Below are positions 44,490 through 55,564 of a stretch of 64,000 nucleotides of DNA, piece by piece. The notes under the pieces were generated by a model. It searched no databases and was not told the origin of the DNA. It worked only from the letters and a program-made list of their open reading frames with translations. The position numbers and the translations under genes are program-made. Each line of letters begins with the position of its first letter. Positions within the stretch are counted from its first letter, which is position 1. The stretch spans positions 1 to 64,000 of the forward strand of contig JAIQDT010000107.1 of NCBI GenBank assembly GCA_021521415.1, written 5' to 3'. The DNA comes from Bidens hawaiensis (lineage: Eukaryota > Streptophyta > Magnoliopsida > Asterales > Asteraceae).

Positions 44490-45383
44490 TTGTTTCATAT
44501 TATCCTTGGTGATTGTATTATATAATAGGATTTTATTAGGTCATCTACTGTGTGTTTTTGACTAATTTATGATTGATGTGTGTTTTTGACTAGTTTATGA
44601 TTGAATTCGAATAAGATCATATGGAGTAATATTATTTGTCAAATGGATAAAAGTGTGCTACTAACCTAAAGAGTTGTAAAGTGATAGGTTATTTGTTAGG
44701 TCTTTGTTAATTAAGATTGTTAGATTTAGTTCTTCGTAAGGAGTCCGTTTAGGTTTTAATTGGTTAACATTGTCTATCGAGTCAATTGATTTTATTAAAC
44801 TATCTTTGATTTCAACGTTGTAAGATAGGATAGGGTGCTCATAATTATTTAATTAACCGTAAGGGAGTTAATATATAAAACTGGTTTGTCTTAAAACTCA
44901 TTAGAAACCCATATGTGTCTTCTTAAAAAGGGCCAAGGGTCATGTTTGGGTTTTCTTTTAAGTGTATATTTTATGATCCAAGTTCCATAACAAATATTTT
45001 CCAAATAATTGATAACTGCAACTTAGGGGATTATAGTCTAGGTGGTTTTTCATCATCTTCTGAGTCAGTTAAATTAAATTGTATTTTGTTTTATTTACAT
45101 GTCTTTTCTAAATTAGATATTAGTTTTTATATTTATAATTAAAAACCCCTTTTAACTATTATAAATATAAATAGTCGTGTCAGTTTGTTGAGTCCGATTA
45201 GTTAGTTTACGTAATTTAAAGAGTCTATTGGGTTCGATATCCAGACTTACTTAACTTTACTAAAGTCGATCGGTTCACTTGACAGTTAGTAGTTCAGTTG
45301 AGTTTTAAAGAGTCTAGAGTATTACTTAGTATCTAAATTAGCGTAATTTAAGTAATAATTATTTGACTACTTTTATCATATCA
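44490..45383 (+). mobile_element. Element K (Athila-type LTR), segment 4 and 3' LTR end
   Basis: AT-rich LTR sequence with a 30-bp direct duplication (TGTGTGTTTTTGACTA..., at about 44550 and 44577) and repeated CGTAAGGAGT or CGTAAGGGAGT motifs. It ends ...TATCA just before the PBS region. No coding sequence. Confidence 0.45.
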
Positions 45384-45389
45384 AGTTTT

Positions 45390-45407
45390 TGGCGCCGTTG
45401 TCGGGGA
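45390..45407 (+). other. Athila-type primer-binding site
   Basis: TGGCGCCGTTGTCGGGGA. It is one base from the TGGCGCCGTTGCCGGGGA site typical of Athila and Tat elements, and it follows an LTR end at about 45383. This is the strongest evidence that the outer element is Athila-like and on the plus strand. Confidence 0.8.
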
Positions 45408-45679
45408 TTCTTGGCGATTGCATTATTCACTTTGATTGGACTTACTTGCTACATATGTGCTATTTGCTTTGATTTTGTTTAGTCGTAGGAGTCTAAGTAG
45501 TTTTTATTTTATTGCCCTTTTTATTTATTTTTCCAAGTCTTTTTTGATTCGTAGGAGTTAGGTTAATTTAGTTTTAGTTTTATTGCTTTAAATTAGTTTA
45601 ATTTTTTTAATATGTTGTTTATTACAACTATTTAGTGCCCGTGATCCTATTCTATTTAAGTTTATCTTTATAGTGATCG

Positions 45680-46094
45680 TTATGGAGTGTTACTACGAGC
45701 CCAGATTCTGCATGGTGTTTGATAAGATGGGGAATGTTCTCGATTGTAAAGACTCATTAGACGCAATGATTGATCACATACCACATCTAGAAGAGATATT
45801 ACGCGATTTCTTATATGTCATCCATAGTTGTAATACAAATGCACCACTTTCGGATATTGTAGAGGATTTCCAGCTAGGCTTAATGAATCAAAAATAATTT
45901 AATGAGCTGGCGATCGAGGGTGAGGAAAAGGTTGAGAATAAGTTGTGTGAGGAGGATGAGTTTTTGGATTTGGAGTTAGAAGGTTTTCCTGAGTACGATG
46001 AAATAGGTGAGTTCAATTCGGAAGGTGACTTAGCATTTTTTGAAGCCCTACTAGAAGATATGGAAGTGGTGGTAGAGGAAGAACACCACAGCTG
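45680..46094 (+). pseudogene. Acidic gag-like reading frame of element K, broken
   Basis: From the ATG at 45680 a 72-codon frame runs to a TAA at 45895. The same frame then continues open to about 46094 with a very acidic composition (many E/D: EGEEKVENKLCEEDEFL..., EALLEDMEVVVEEE). I do not recognise a domain. Its place after the PBS suggests the N-terminal part of an Athila gag, or an upstream ORF. It is cut off to the right by element F. Confidence 0.4.
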
Positions 46095-46299
46095 ACTCGT
46101 GGCAATTATAATAAATGTCACTCAAAAATCCAAACCACAAGAGAAGGCGAAGAGAAGCTCAAAAGCATGAGGTGAGTTATTCAACTATTCTTTCTATAAA
46201 AGACATCCAGTTAAATGAGACATGGATCAAGGTCGTTTTCATATAATGTTCAACAATAATTTTTCTCAATCCCGATTCAAAATGATATAATTTTTCAGA

Positions 46300-46407
46300 G
46301 TTGATACAAGTGATAATCTGGCTGACCTATTCACCAAACCACTTGATAGAACCAGGTTCAACTTTCTTTTGAAAGCCCTGGGGATGATTAACTCTGATGA
46401 AATCTGA
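46300..46407 (+). pseudogene. C-terminal end of copia RNase H (element F)
   Basis: Thirty-five codons plus TGA encode VDTSDNLADLFTKPLDRTRF and a short tail. The NLADLFTKPL motif is the invariant end of Ty1-copia RNase H. The sequence to the left does not continue it, so the element is truncated here. Confidence 0.9.
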
Positions 46408-47784
46408 TTAAGGATGTGTGCTTGGTTGTGTACCTCTATGTGCTACTTGAATATTTTAGAAGAGGTCACACATGTTGAATATGTTGCTGAATATGTTGCT
46501 GAATATGTTACTGAGTATGTTACTGAGCATGTTAAATGTTATGTAACTTAACTGCTTGTATGTGTGTCTCTCTGTGATAACTGATTATTTTCTTGGAGAT
46601 TACATATATTGAATATGTTTCAACTGAATGTTGATTGAATATGTTTTGATTATGTCACTGTTTTGAAGTTAATTGATAGGTGGTTAAGTAACTATCTGTG
46701 CAATTTGTTTGAAATTGATGGTAATTCTTAACTATCATGTTAACTGATCTGATGTTATGATAAGTAGTTTGATCTGTTTAGGTGAGATTAATTGCTTATA
46801 TAATGTCAAGTAATCACATGTTTATGTGTTACTTGAATGTATTCTTAATCTGATCTTCTGAAGTTGTTAAGATAGAATAGACATTGAATGTGAGTACAGT
46901 CTGTTTTTCTTGATGATGAAAGAATGATTAAGATTTGTGTATGTGAAGCAACTGTTTGTGTCAAAATGTGTTTTATGTCAAAATTAAGTGATTCAATGAA
47001 ATTTATAATGAATTTTGCATAAATACTATATTTTGGTCAAAACATGAGCAAGTTGATTAATGGTGTAGAGATATGATAAGATTATTCAGTTCAAGCTTTT
47101 AAGAAGCTTAAAAGAAGGATTTTTATAGGGAAAGATCTCAAGTAGTTATTTTTGCTGAAAAATTATGTCATTTGCTCAGTTGGAAGGACATGCACCTATG
47201 TATGTTTGGTCCTTAAATCTCTAAAGATTCAAAGGATAGCCATTGACCTGAAAATTGAATGCATTTGGGGCAATTATGACTTGTTTCTTATTTCTTCACT
47301 TAAAACTATGTCAATAACTCTGACTTTGATAGGACATATATTCACATATATGTTTGGTCCTGTTGACCACCTTTGGTCAAACAGGATAGCCATTAACCTG
47401 ACAATAAAGAGGTATTGGGGTGATTGAATATTAAACTGTATTTATGGGAAATGATAGTACATTGACTACTTAGCTGATCATATGGAATTAATAGGCTAAA
47501 AAGGCCTTAGTATAGTCATTAACATGTATGGTTACTTTCTCATGATGATGTAAAATCTAAGGTGATATAAACATAATGAATATGCTAATCTTTATGTGGA
47601 GATGCATAGTTGTTTTGCATGTCTCAAGATAGATCTCTCCGAATGATATGGCAGAAAAGTGATTATCCAGTCATACACAAGCCTGTTGTTATTTGGTCAA
47701 GCAAAATGAAACATTTTTTAAATATGACAAAGAACATGCTTTAAGAAAATTTGAGAAAATATCAAAAACAAGGGGGGGGGGGGG
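46408..47784 (+). mobile_element. Element F spacer between pol and ORF3
   Basis: Mostly non-coding. It holds a run of GAATATGTTGCT/GAGTATGTTACT units (46470-46530) and two degenerate ~130-bp copies with AGGACAT...TATGTTTGGTCCT and AGGATAGCCATT.ACCTGA (about 47180-47425). A 13-base G run (47772-47784) sits at the left edge of the ORF3 open frame. A separate frame ending in this run (47693-47771) could be upstream ORF3 coding. Confidence 0.6.
46470..46530. repeat. 15-bp repeat GAATATGTTGCT
   Basis: Four to five adjacent copies with small changes (GAATATGTTGCT, GAATATGTTACT, GAGTATGTTACT, GAGCATGTT). Confidence 0.8.
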
Positions 47785-50700
47785 CAAAGAGAAGAACCTG
47801 AACAACCAATCCCAACACTACCACACTCACCACCACCAACCTCACCACATCAAACACCACCTCAAACCCTTACCCTAGACCAACCAGAAACATCCACACA
47901 TCAATACACACATCAATCACCAACACCACAAACACCTACCACCAACCAACCTGACTTTAAACCATTTCCTACATCAAACCCTACAAGTCCACATGATGAT
48001 ATGTTACAAAGAAATGCTGAGTTGATGTTTGAAAATGATGAATTGAAAAGACAAGTTGAGGAGGTTAGAGATGAGAATGTTGATTTGAAAAGAAATAATG
48101 AAGAGCTAACTAGTGAAAATGAAATATTATTGAAAAAGTTAGCTGATGCTGAATTGATGATTCGAACCCTGGTGCAGGAGGTTGAGAAGACCTCAGCTGC
48201 CCCAAAACAGGGGGAAAATATGGATGATAATGATGTGGTTATGACTGATGCTGAAAGTGTTGAAAATATTGATGGTTTGAAAATGATTATGAATGATTAT
48301 GATGTTAGTGATGAAAATGAAGTAGAGGTGTGTGGAGAGGAAACAAATGAAAATGAAAAGTCAAATGATGATGAGAATGTGATTACAGAAGAATTGACTG
48401 AGATCATGGATGAAGAGATGACTGTTGAGAATGTAAATGTGAATGCTGCTACTGAGGAACTAGAACACACTGAGCTAAATGATGATCAAGAAGCTAGTTC
48501 CAAGAGGGTAGAGCATGACTCTGAATTGGAAAACTTATTTAGAGAGATTGATGAATTTGGAAGTGATGAACAAGAGGATGAAGAAGATGTGAGGAAAAGG
48601 AAAGAAAAGGGAAACGGTTTAGCAACTGATGATGAACCTATTGTATATGTTGAGAAGGATGTATCCTTTGTAGATACTGCTGCTGCTGCTCTTGCTGAGA
48701 AAGAAAGACTGATTAAAGAGTTAATGGAAAGGGAAGCAATTGCCCATTCCTTGACAGAAGAAGAGTTAGCACAGCAGGACTTATTGATCAAAGAAGCCAA
48801 TGTATCAAAAGAGATAGTTCAAGATGTGGCAGATCAAGAGGTGATTGAAATTTTGGTAAATCTGAACAAGAATCAAGAGTTTGATGACTCTTTGGGAAGG
48901 GTGGTCAGCAAGTTTCAGGAGCAACAATCTGAGACTGCTGAACCATCAACCAATGACATAATTATACCTGAAGAGATTGGCGAGTCAATTGCAACTATGG
49001 CTGCCAAGAAATGGGTTGAACAAGTAAAAGAGGATTTGAGAAAGAACCCTACTGGTAACTGGCCAGAAAGAAAATTTGAAAAGACTTATCAAAGAAGGAA
49101 GAGAACTGCTGAGCAGGATGAAGCTGAAAAAATTGATAGGAGGGGTATATGGGATGAAAAGAATAAATGTTATGTGGAGACCCCAGAGGATGATGAACCA
49201 ATCAGGGCAATCCCCTTACAAACACTGAAACCAGGAGAAAAATTACCAGGGGTCCCTGATGTTAATATTTCTGAACCAGAGCATCCTGCCTCTGATGAAC
49301 CCAAAATAGATGCCATGATTGATCTATCAGATAATGAGGAGGATGACTCTGAGGAGTCTGATGAAGAGGGTGATGACAACCCTGATCAAGGAGGTGAGAA
49401 AGTTGGTACAAGCTCCACTGCTGAGACCCCTCAAGCTGAAAAGACTTATATTCAAAGAGGCAACATTGAAATCAATGCAGAGGAAGTCTTAAAGAAGATT
49501 GAGAAAAGAAAGAAAAATACTGAGCATTATAAAACTTATTTGAAAGTTAGAGGCTATCCTGAAGCTGCCTTAGAAAAATACACTGTTGACCAAATTCAAG
49601 ATCTTTACAACAGTGAGAAAGAGATAGTATCAGAAAAATTTGTAAAACAGGATGATAAGATTGAGTTGGAAGAGTTAAAGAAGAAATATGATGGTATGTG
49701 TGGATACCTGATTGAGAAAGGCATGAAGCCTGAGGTTGTAAGAAATCTGAGTAGAGAGGCAGTATTTGACCAGTATTCCATGAAGAAAGAAAAAGAATTA
49801 AAAAGGGTCTATACTGAGAGCTCAATCTTAAAAGAAACATCTGATGAGCCACCTGCCAAAAGAACAAGAAGACTCAGGACTGTGAGGGAAAAGGAGATGG
49901 AACAAGAAAAGACAACTGATCAACCACTGATCCCTCAGCCAGAACAGTCTGAAGTTAAACCTGATGATGAACCATTTATGCCTTGGGAGAATGAGGAAAT
50001 GATCAGCATCCTAAGAAACATAATGATAAACAAGAGAGGGATGACTGAAGCAGACTTTAATGTTTTGGAGAAAGAGGATTTGAAGACTCTTTTGTATCTG
50101 CAAAAAGATGAGTGGGAAAAGGCCTTGAGAGAAGGAGAAAATCCCAGATACTATGCTGATGGCAGATTTGTACCTGCTGGACTGGCAAGAACTCCAGGAA
50201 TGATAAAAATGTTAATTGAACTGGAGGCTGCAAGACATGACATGGTGGAGATAGCCAACCTTCATACTGAGATGGTGGAAGCTATGTATGTGAAGACATT
50301 TAACTTGGGACCTCAAAAGCCCAAGAAATCAATTCCACTCAGACCTCCACTCCATCAAAGATTCCCAAGAGGAAGAGGCCAAGGAAGAAGAGGAGAATTA
50401 AGCAGCTCAGTACAACAAAGAACAAGACCACAATCTGGTGTGGATCTACCAAGAGAGCTCTACTATGATTCAGTAACTGATACTTTGAAGGTGATTATGG
50501 AAAGCAGGCAGTTGAGGGAAATTATTGTGAGAAGTGACTTCAGAGAATACAATGAAGAACAACTGAGCAGAATGGAGTCACTTCATCTTTATGATTTCAG
50601 GGACAGAAGCAGATCTGCAGGGAGACAAATGAATGACTTATCTAAATACATGTATGAGCAAGCTGGAAATGGGTTCAGATTCTTAAAAGACAACATAAGA

Positions 50701-51099
50701 AGATGTGTAGCTTCAATGAACAAAGCAAGAAGATCTGCAAATGTAAAGAAGATGGATATTGCTGAAAGAGACTTTAAGATGTATGTCAGAGATGAAGACC
50801 CACTGTCCAACATGAGTAAGTGTATAAGTTTGAGAAGAAGAATGAAAAGGCCAAACTACACTGTACAGAAGAATGGCATCATTGCTCAAGTTGAATACAA
50901 GGAAAATGGCGAATATGCATTGAGGAATTCTGATGGAAAGGTGCTGGCTGTGATAAAGAGAGAAGCAGATCTTGCTTGCTTGCACAATGAAGATCTAGCT
51001 GATATTAGAGACTTGGTGATACCAGAAGGACACACTCACTACCAAGTGCTCAATATCTTCAGAGAAAGAGCAGCAACTGTAATCCAGCTGAGAAGATAA
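47785..51099 (+). CDS. ORF3 of element F (1032 codons from ATG at 48001; open from 47785)
   Basis: A long intact frame after pol of a copia element; function unknown. The ATG at 48001 gives 1032 codons, but the frame is open 72 codons further up through a Pro/Thr/His-rich stretch, so the true N-terminus may be upstream and lost at the G run. Visible regions: coiled coil (residues 1-70), acidic stretch (75-220), more coil (225-300), acidic Ser/Asp/Glu patch (about 435-465), Lys/Glu-rich helices (490-600), a basic nuclear-localisation-like cluster KRTRRLR (about 619), an Arg-rich patch GRGQGRRG (about 795), and a C-terminal part (815-1032) with ELYYD at the start. The order (proline-rich, coil, acidic, basic, YYD-type C-terminus) parallels ORF3 of element C. 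No signal peptide, transmembrane segment or enzyme motif is seen. Codon use is AT-rich like the flanks. Confidence 0.75.
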   Translation, partial: QREEPEQPIPTLPHSPPPTSPHQTPPQTLTLDQPETSTHQYTHQSPTPQTPTTNQPDFKPFPTSNPTSPHDDMLQRNAELMFENDELKRQVEEVRDENVDLKRNNEELTSENEILLKKLADAELMIRTLVQEVEKTSAAPKQGENMDDNDVVMTDAESVENIDGLKMIMNDYDVSDENEVEVCGEETNENEKSNDDENVITEELTEIMDEEMTVENVNVNAATEELEHTELNDDQEASSKRVEHDSELENLFREIDEFGSDEQEDEEDVRKRKEKGNGLATDDEPIVYVEKDVSFVDTAAAALAEKERLIKELMEREAIAHSLTEEELAQQDLLIKEANVSKEIVQDVADQEVIEILVNLNKNQEFDDSLGRVVSKFQEQQSETAEPSTNDIIIPEEIGESIATMAAKKWVEQVKEDLRKNPTGNWPERKFEKTYQRRKRTAEQDEAEKIDRRGIWDEKNKCYVETPEDDEPIRAIPLQTLKPGEKLPGVPDVNISEPEHPASDEPKIDAMIDLSDNEEDDSEESDEEGDDNPDQGGEKVGTSSTAETPQAEKTYIQRGNIEINAEEVLKKIEKRKKNTEHYKTYLKVRGYPEAALEKYTVDQIQDLYNSEKEIVSEKFVKQDDKIELEELKKKYDGMCGYLIEKGMKPEVVRNLSREAVFDQYSMKKEKELKRVYTESSILKETSDEPPAKRTRRLRTVREKEMEQEKTTDQPLIPQPEQSEVKPDDEPFMPWENEEMISILRNIMINKRGMTEADFNVLEKEDLKTLLYLQKDEWEKALREGENPRYYADGRFVPAGLARTPGMIKMLIELEAARHDMVEIANLHTEMVEAMYVKTFNLGPQKPKKSIPLRPPLHQRFPRGRGQGRRGELSSSVQQRTRPQSGVDLPRELYYDSVTDTLKVIMESRQLREIIVRSDFREYNEEQLSRMESLHLYDFRDRSRSAGRQMNDLSKYMYEQAGNGFRFLKDNIRRCVASMNKARRSANVKKMDIAERDFKMYVRDEDPLSNMSKCISLRRRMKRPNYTVQKNGIIAQVEYKENGEYALRNSDGKVLAVIKREADLACLHNEDLADIRDLVIPEGHTHYQVLNIFRERAATVIQLRR

Positions 51100-51277
51100 G
51101 TAGCCTACAATGAAAGGAAAAGACAAAGTAGATAGAATAGGCTTTGCTTTGTAATGTCTTTGGACAAACTTTTGATTATGTAATTTGTTTATGTAATTTG
51201 ATTATGAAATTTGGTGTGTATTTTGCTAAGTGTAAGTAACCACAGAGTGTTTTGGGTCAGCTGAGGTGTTCCAATCT

Positions 51278-51287
51278 AGGGGGAGAT
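51278..51287 (+). other. Polypurine tract of element F
   Basis: AGGGGGAGAT lies directly before the LTR start TGTTGGGTC, a typical copia PPT. Confidence 0.9.
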
Positions 51288-51404
51288 TGTTGGGTCAAGA
51301 GTTTGACCCAAATGAGGAGATTTGACCTAAACGAAGAATTTGGAAGATTGGAATCTTCTCAACCTCCTCAGAAACTGCTAAGTATTGAATCCGAGCACAC
51401 CTTG

Positions 51405-51850
51405 GACCTTCGAGTAAGCTTTTACTTAGCCGAGTACGAGATTTTGCCTCCCGGGCAAGGTTTACTTCAAATAGTCTTCTTAAGTGGATATCCGAGCAAG
51501 GTATGCATTTTAATGATTTCCGAGTAAGGTTCATTGATTTGGCATATCCGAGTAAGGTTCATTTTGTCAAGCAGGGTTGTTCTTCAAGACCAAGTATTTT
51601 ACTCTTCCGAGTAAGGTCTGGTTAACCAAGTCCAAGAAGCCAAGTAATTGGAAGACCGGGCAAGGTATTCTTTAATAATTATGGTCCGAGTATACTTGAT
51701 GAGTTAATAGAATATCTCTAAGTTATTTCGAGTAAGGTTCTGCTCATGTAAGGTATGTACTCCCGAGTACGCCTTATCAATAAGTTGTTCAACTGACAAT
51801 GAGCCGGATAGGACCATAGAAGAACAGGGTTGCTCGTAAGGATTTGTCTA
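51405..51850. repeat. CCGAGTAAGGT motif array in U3 of the F LTR
   Basis: Roughly twelve copies or near copies (CCGAGTAAGGTTCA, CCGAGCAAGGTATG, CCGGGCAAGGT, CCGAGTACG) in about 450 bp, mostly in one orientation. Confidence 0.8.
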
Positions 51851-52124
51851 GCAAAGTTTGATAAGTCCAAGAAGATTGAAGTCTACTCGGTGAATATTTT
51901 ACTTGGTAAAATATTCTTTAAGTAAAGTCTACCCGGAAACTGTTCTATGTTTACCAAGTCTGAAGGAAGGCCGAGTACACTGCGTACTCGAAGACTGAAG
52001 TTTAATGAAAAGCCTACCCGGAAGACTTGTTTTACACTTAGTATATTTTTGAATATGTAAATTTAATATGTACTATCGGATAGGGTTTCTAAAAGGAATG
52101 ACAGCTGTCTTAGGTTGGCAGGCC

Positions 52125-52132
52125 TATAAATA
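52125..52132 (+). promoter_or_regulatory. TATA box of the F LTR
   Basis: TATAAATA within GGCCTATAAATAGAAT, about 840 bp into the LTR and downstream of the CCGAGTAAGGT array; the start would be near 52155-52165. Confidence 0.65.
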
Positions 52133-52563
52133 GAATAATTAGGGCACACCGCCAAGGGACAAAAAGGACGAAAAACAAAAGAGAGGACGGAGAAAAGGGA
52201 AACGACAGGAGAAGAGACGACACAATACAGATAAGACCGACACATTAATTGAGAGAATATTTTTGTGTGTGACGGCTGTCCTAGGATTCCTTCTAAACCC
52301 TAATCGATTATCCTTTTGTATGATTAACATTATATAAATGGAAATCTTTTGAGTGAATCCGGTGTGTGTCTTCTGTCATTGAATATTCATTGCAACCGTA
52401 TGTTTGTTATTGATTCCGCCTTTAACAAACGGTCATCTTTCTAAACATAGTAACCCGTCATTAACTCGCTTGTCAACACGATTAATTTTGTGTGAGTTAT
52501 GACATGATTGATTGAAGATCCGATCCGAATCGACCATACATTGAAAGTTGGGACCTGACAACA

Positions 52564-53187
52564 ATGTTTAAGCACAACCATGCATTTAGATCAGTTTGAA
52601 TCATCGAGAGGCCCAAGATGTCTGCGAACCAGAACTATTTGCAAGTTAGTAGATGGTCTACAGAAAAACGAAGTCGTTGAAGTTCAAAAACGACCAGTCT
52701 TCTTGATACATTTCATGCATCCAGTTCATGCCAGGTAAGTTTAAATGTTGGTGGCCTGACCAGTTAAGGATTTTTAAAACATATTTCAATTCCAACGATA
52801 AAATTTTAATGTTTAACAAGTACTAGGTGGAAATGAACGGGTTAGATAAGGTTCAGGTCAAGGAGAAACCTCCTAATTAAGTTCAAGTGTGGGGAGGTTT
52901 CATAGAGTTTGTATAATTAATCGGGTCAGTAATGTAGTTTTTTTTTTGTAGTTTTTCTTTGTTTTTGTGTTTTTAAGTATTGCAGGATTGATGAAGATTA
53001 TGAGAGAGGACGGGTTTTAAGTGAAAAAGACAAGTGTGGGGATGGAGCAGCAGAGGAACAATATACTTTATTTTATATTTTTGCAGTTATTTAATCTTGT
53101 CTATTGGTTGGGATGGTCGTTTTGATATGAACTTAATTGCACAATAACTATCAATTTGATAAGATATATTTTAGATATGTTTTTTAT
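52564..53187 (+). mobile_element. Athila-like pol-end remnant (element K, right part)
   Basis: Short broken frames include one (about 52735-52870) reminiscent of the integrase C-terminus of gypsy elements. They are followed twice by AAGTGTGGGGA (52886 and 53032), a phrase common just after pol in Athila-type elements. This suggests that F landed in the same Athila element whose PBS is at 45390. Weak evidence. Confidence 0.4.
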
Positions 53188-54017
53188 TGTCACACCCGCC
53201 AAATCAGAAACACAGGCGTGCGACGTTAATGGATAATCACAGATATTGATTAACGTGGTGATGCTGCATGCGATGCTATGCTTGTATATGCCCACAAATA
53301 TCTTCCTGAATTTAATAACCTGATAAACATACTTTAAAGTCAACATAATGTTGGTGAGTTCACAGATTTTAAATGCATGATTAAACCCATTGTCTTGAGA
53401 ATACTAAGTTTCCAATGTTTAAAATGTGTAAAACAAGTAATGATTTCTCAAATATATGCTTTCATGATTAAAAAATTTATCAAAAACTTATGTTTTCATG
53501 ACAAAAACATGCTTTAAAACTTGTTCATGTTTGAGTAAAAAAATGTAGATAAAAAGTTATTTATTTCTTCATGATTCAAATGTACATTAAAACTTATTTT
53601 TGAAGTTAAAAACTTTGTTTGTTATGAGTGCGTTTTCCCAATGAAAACGTTGTCCAAACAGTTTAAGTTTAAGAACTTAAAAGCCCTTTTAGATATATAA
53701 GTGAGTGTATGCGATGCAATATGATATATACGATAACCTAAACAAGATCGATAATTCTCCGTAGACTAGCTAAGAATACGAATTAATATATGACAATGAG
53801 CCTATAATCAAACCCAAATCCATATGTATGACCGATAACTGTGCCATCAAGGTGTGAATTATAGAATATATGTTTCCATTAACACGTTAGTTAGAGCGAC
53901 TAACCGTGAGCGGGGGAACAATCTCGATAGTACTACCCACATATTCCTCAGCTAAACCCAAAGCTAAGCCCATATTCCTCGTGTAACTCATGCTCACATA
54001 AGTATTCTATATATTGC
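53188..54017 (-). mobile_element. Antisense gypsy LTR fragment I, left part
   Basis: It starts TGTCACACCCGCC, so on the minus strand it ends GGCGGGTGTGACA like other gypsy LTRs here, and it shares GTTGGTGAGTTCACA (about 53350) with solo LTR E. No PBS adjoins it. It is opened by element H at 54018. Confidence 0.5.
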
Positions 54018-55556
54018 TGTCACACCCCCGTGTAGGGTCTAGGAGAATGACCCATAAGTTGGTATCGTAATTGTAAATAAATCAGAGTTAATTTTAGTTG
54101 CGGAAGACTTATAAAACTTTAAGGATCAAAAGTGTAAAATATATTCAAAAGAAGGGATTATAACACTTGCTTAAGTTACAAAATATTTATGTGTTTAATA
54201 CTTACAAACCACCATGTTTATATATTAAGTTACAAAAAGAAATCCGAGCCATCGGATATATCAATAGCACTTCGATATTCCAAGTGCTAATCTTGTTCAC
54301 CTGCAAAATATACTAAAATACGTCAGCAACGAATGCTGGTGAACACGCTGACGCAAAATAACTTCTTTTACTTTATTATCCCTCGAGACTACGCCTGCCT
54401 CGGCCCAACGTGGCTTAGGAATAACAAAGTCAAATAACACATTATAAACTAGAGCCTCTACACTAGGTCACCTCACAAACACCGCAGCGTTTGACTTAGT
54501 TAAGTACCCGTAAATATACACAACGGTCGTACACCCTGCAGAAGAGCGTCCTACGACCAAGGGTGGTGCGATCATGCCCATACATCGCATAGTACCACCT
54601 ATGTAAGGATCCAGACATATGTAAACACAGCCTGAGGGCTAGGTTTATACCCATAGTTATAACGGTTTTAGGAACACAAAGTTCCTTGTAAACAATTTCA
54701 TATAGCAAGTTTGACTCATTTGAAAACAAGTTTCAAAGTTTGGGGGCGTATTCACCTTATATCTTTAGGATCGGCTTCACTCACCGTCCAAGGGTCTTTC
54801 CCTTTCTTTATCTCGAACCTATAGTTATGAGTATAAATGTTTGTTAGTCGGATACACGATCCGGCTTAAGACCTTTAGTCTTATATCTCAATCCTCGATT
54901 GAACCTTTAGTTCAATTCTTATTTACTTGAAAACCTCTTGTTTAAAAGTAAATTATAAACCTTTAGTTTATATTCAAAACCCGATGTTTCTTCTTCTCCA
55001 AGAAACGTAATCTTTTCTTTTATTATTTAAAAATGCTCTTTATTCATTAAATAATATTCATAACAAAGAATATAATCATATATACTTACACACATATATA
55101 TGAATTCACAATATTCAATAATCATACTTTTATTCATTTCTTTGTTATGTTTTCTATTCTTTTATCGAGGTATCGAGTATAACCTCGACTTAAGGCTTAA
55201 GCCTTGAATATAATATTCAATTATATTGAATTCATTATTACGCCTAACCTTGTTGGCATTTAGAAATGCTAGGGACTCAAGCAGCACTCCGATGCCGCCT
55301 TACTTTGCTCGACACGCTAATCGATGAACCCCAAATCTTCAACACTCGAGGACACGACTCTCGAGATTCCTCGCCATTATAACAACACCTTCTTGATTGA
55401 GTGTGGGTAGAGGGTTGGCAAGTACTTCGAGGAAACGTTATATACAAACGAAGGATCGTGGCACGCTTATCGAGGCAAATCATTTATTGGTTCTAGAGAG
55501 AGGTTAGAGAGAAGTGAGAGCAGGTTTTGGTTGTGAGAAATGAACATCCCATGGCT

Positions 55557-55564
55557 GCTATTTA
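55557..55564 (-). promoter_or_regulatory. TATA box in the H 3' LTR
   Basis: TATAAATA on the minus strand. The matching region is deleted from the 5' LTR. Confidence 0.65.

Larger units (their letters stand above)
46300..52563 (+). mobile_element. Element F: 3' half of a second Ty1-copia element (SIRE-like) with intact ORF3
   Basis: The element begins inside the last 36 codons of pol and continues through a 1.6-kb spacer, ORF3 (to 51099), PPT (51278-51287) and one LTR (51288-52563). The 5' LTR, gag and nearly all of pol are missing, so no target duplication can be checked. The order pol, spacer, ORF3, PPT, LTR is the same as in element C. Confidence 0.8.
51288..52563 (+). repeat. 3' LTR of element F
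   Basis: 1276 bp from TGTTGGGTCAAG to GACCTGACAACA, with short inverted ends TGTTG/CAACA. U3 contains about a dozen CCGAGTAAGGT-like motifs (51405-51850). A TATA box lies at 52125. The poly-A and U5 part is unremarkable. Confidence 0.85.

Noticed and set aside
48001..51099. ORF3 of F as an envelope protein
   Set aside because: No signal peptide, transmembrane span or fusion-like segment is visible, and the protein is highly charged throughout.
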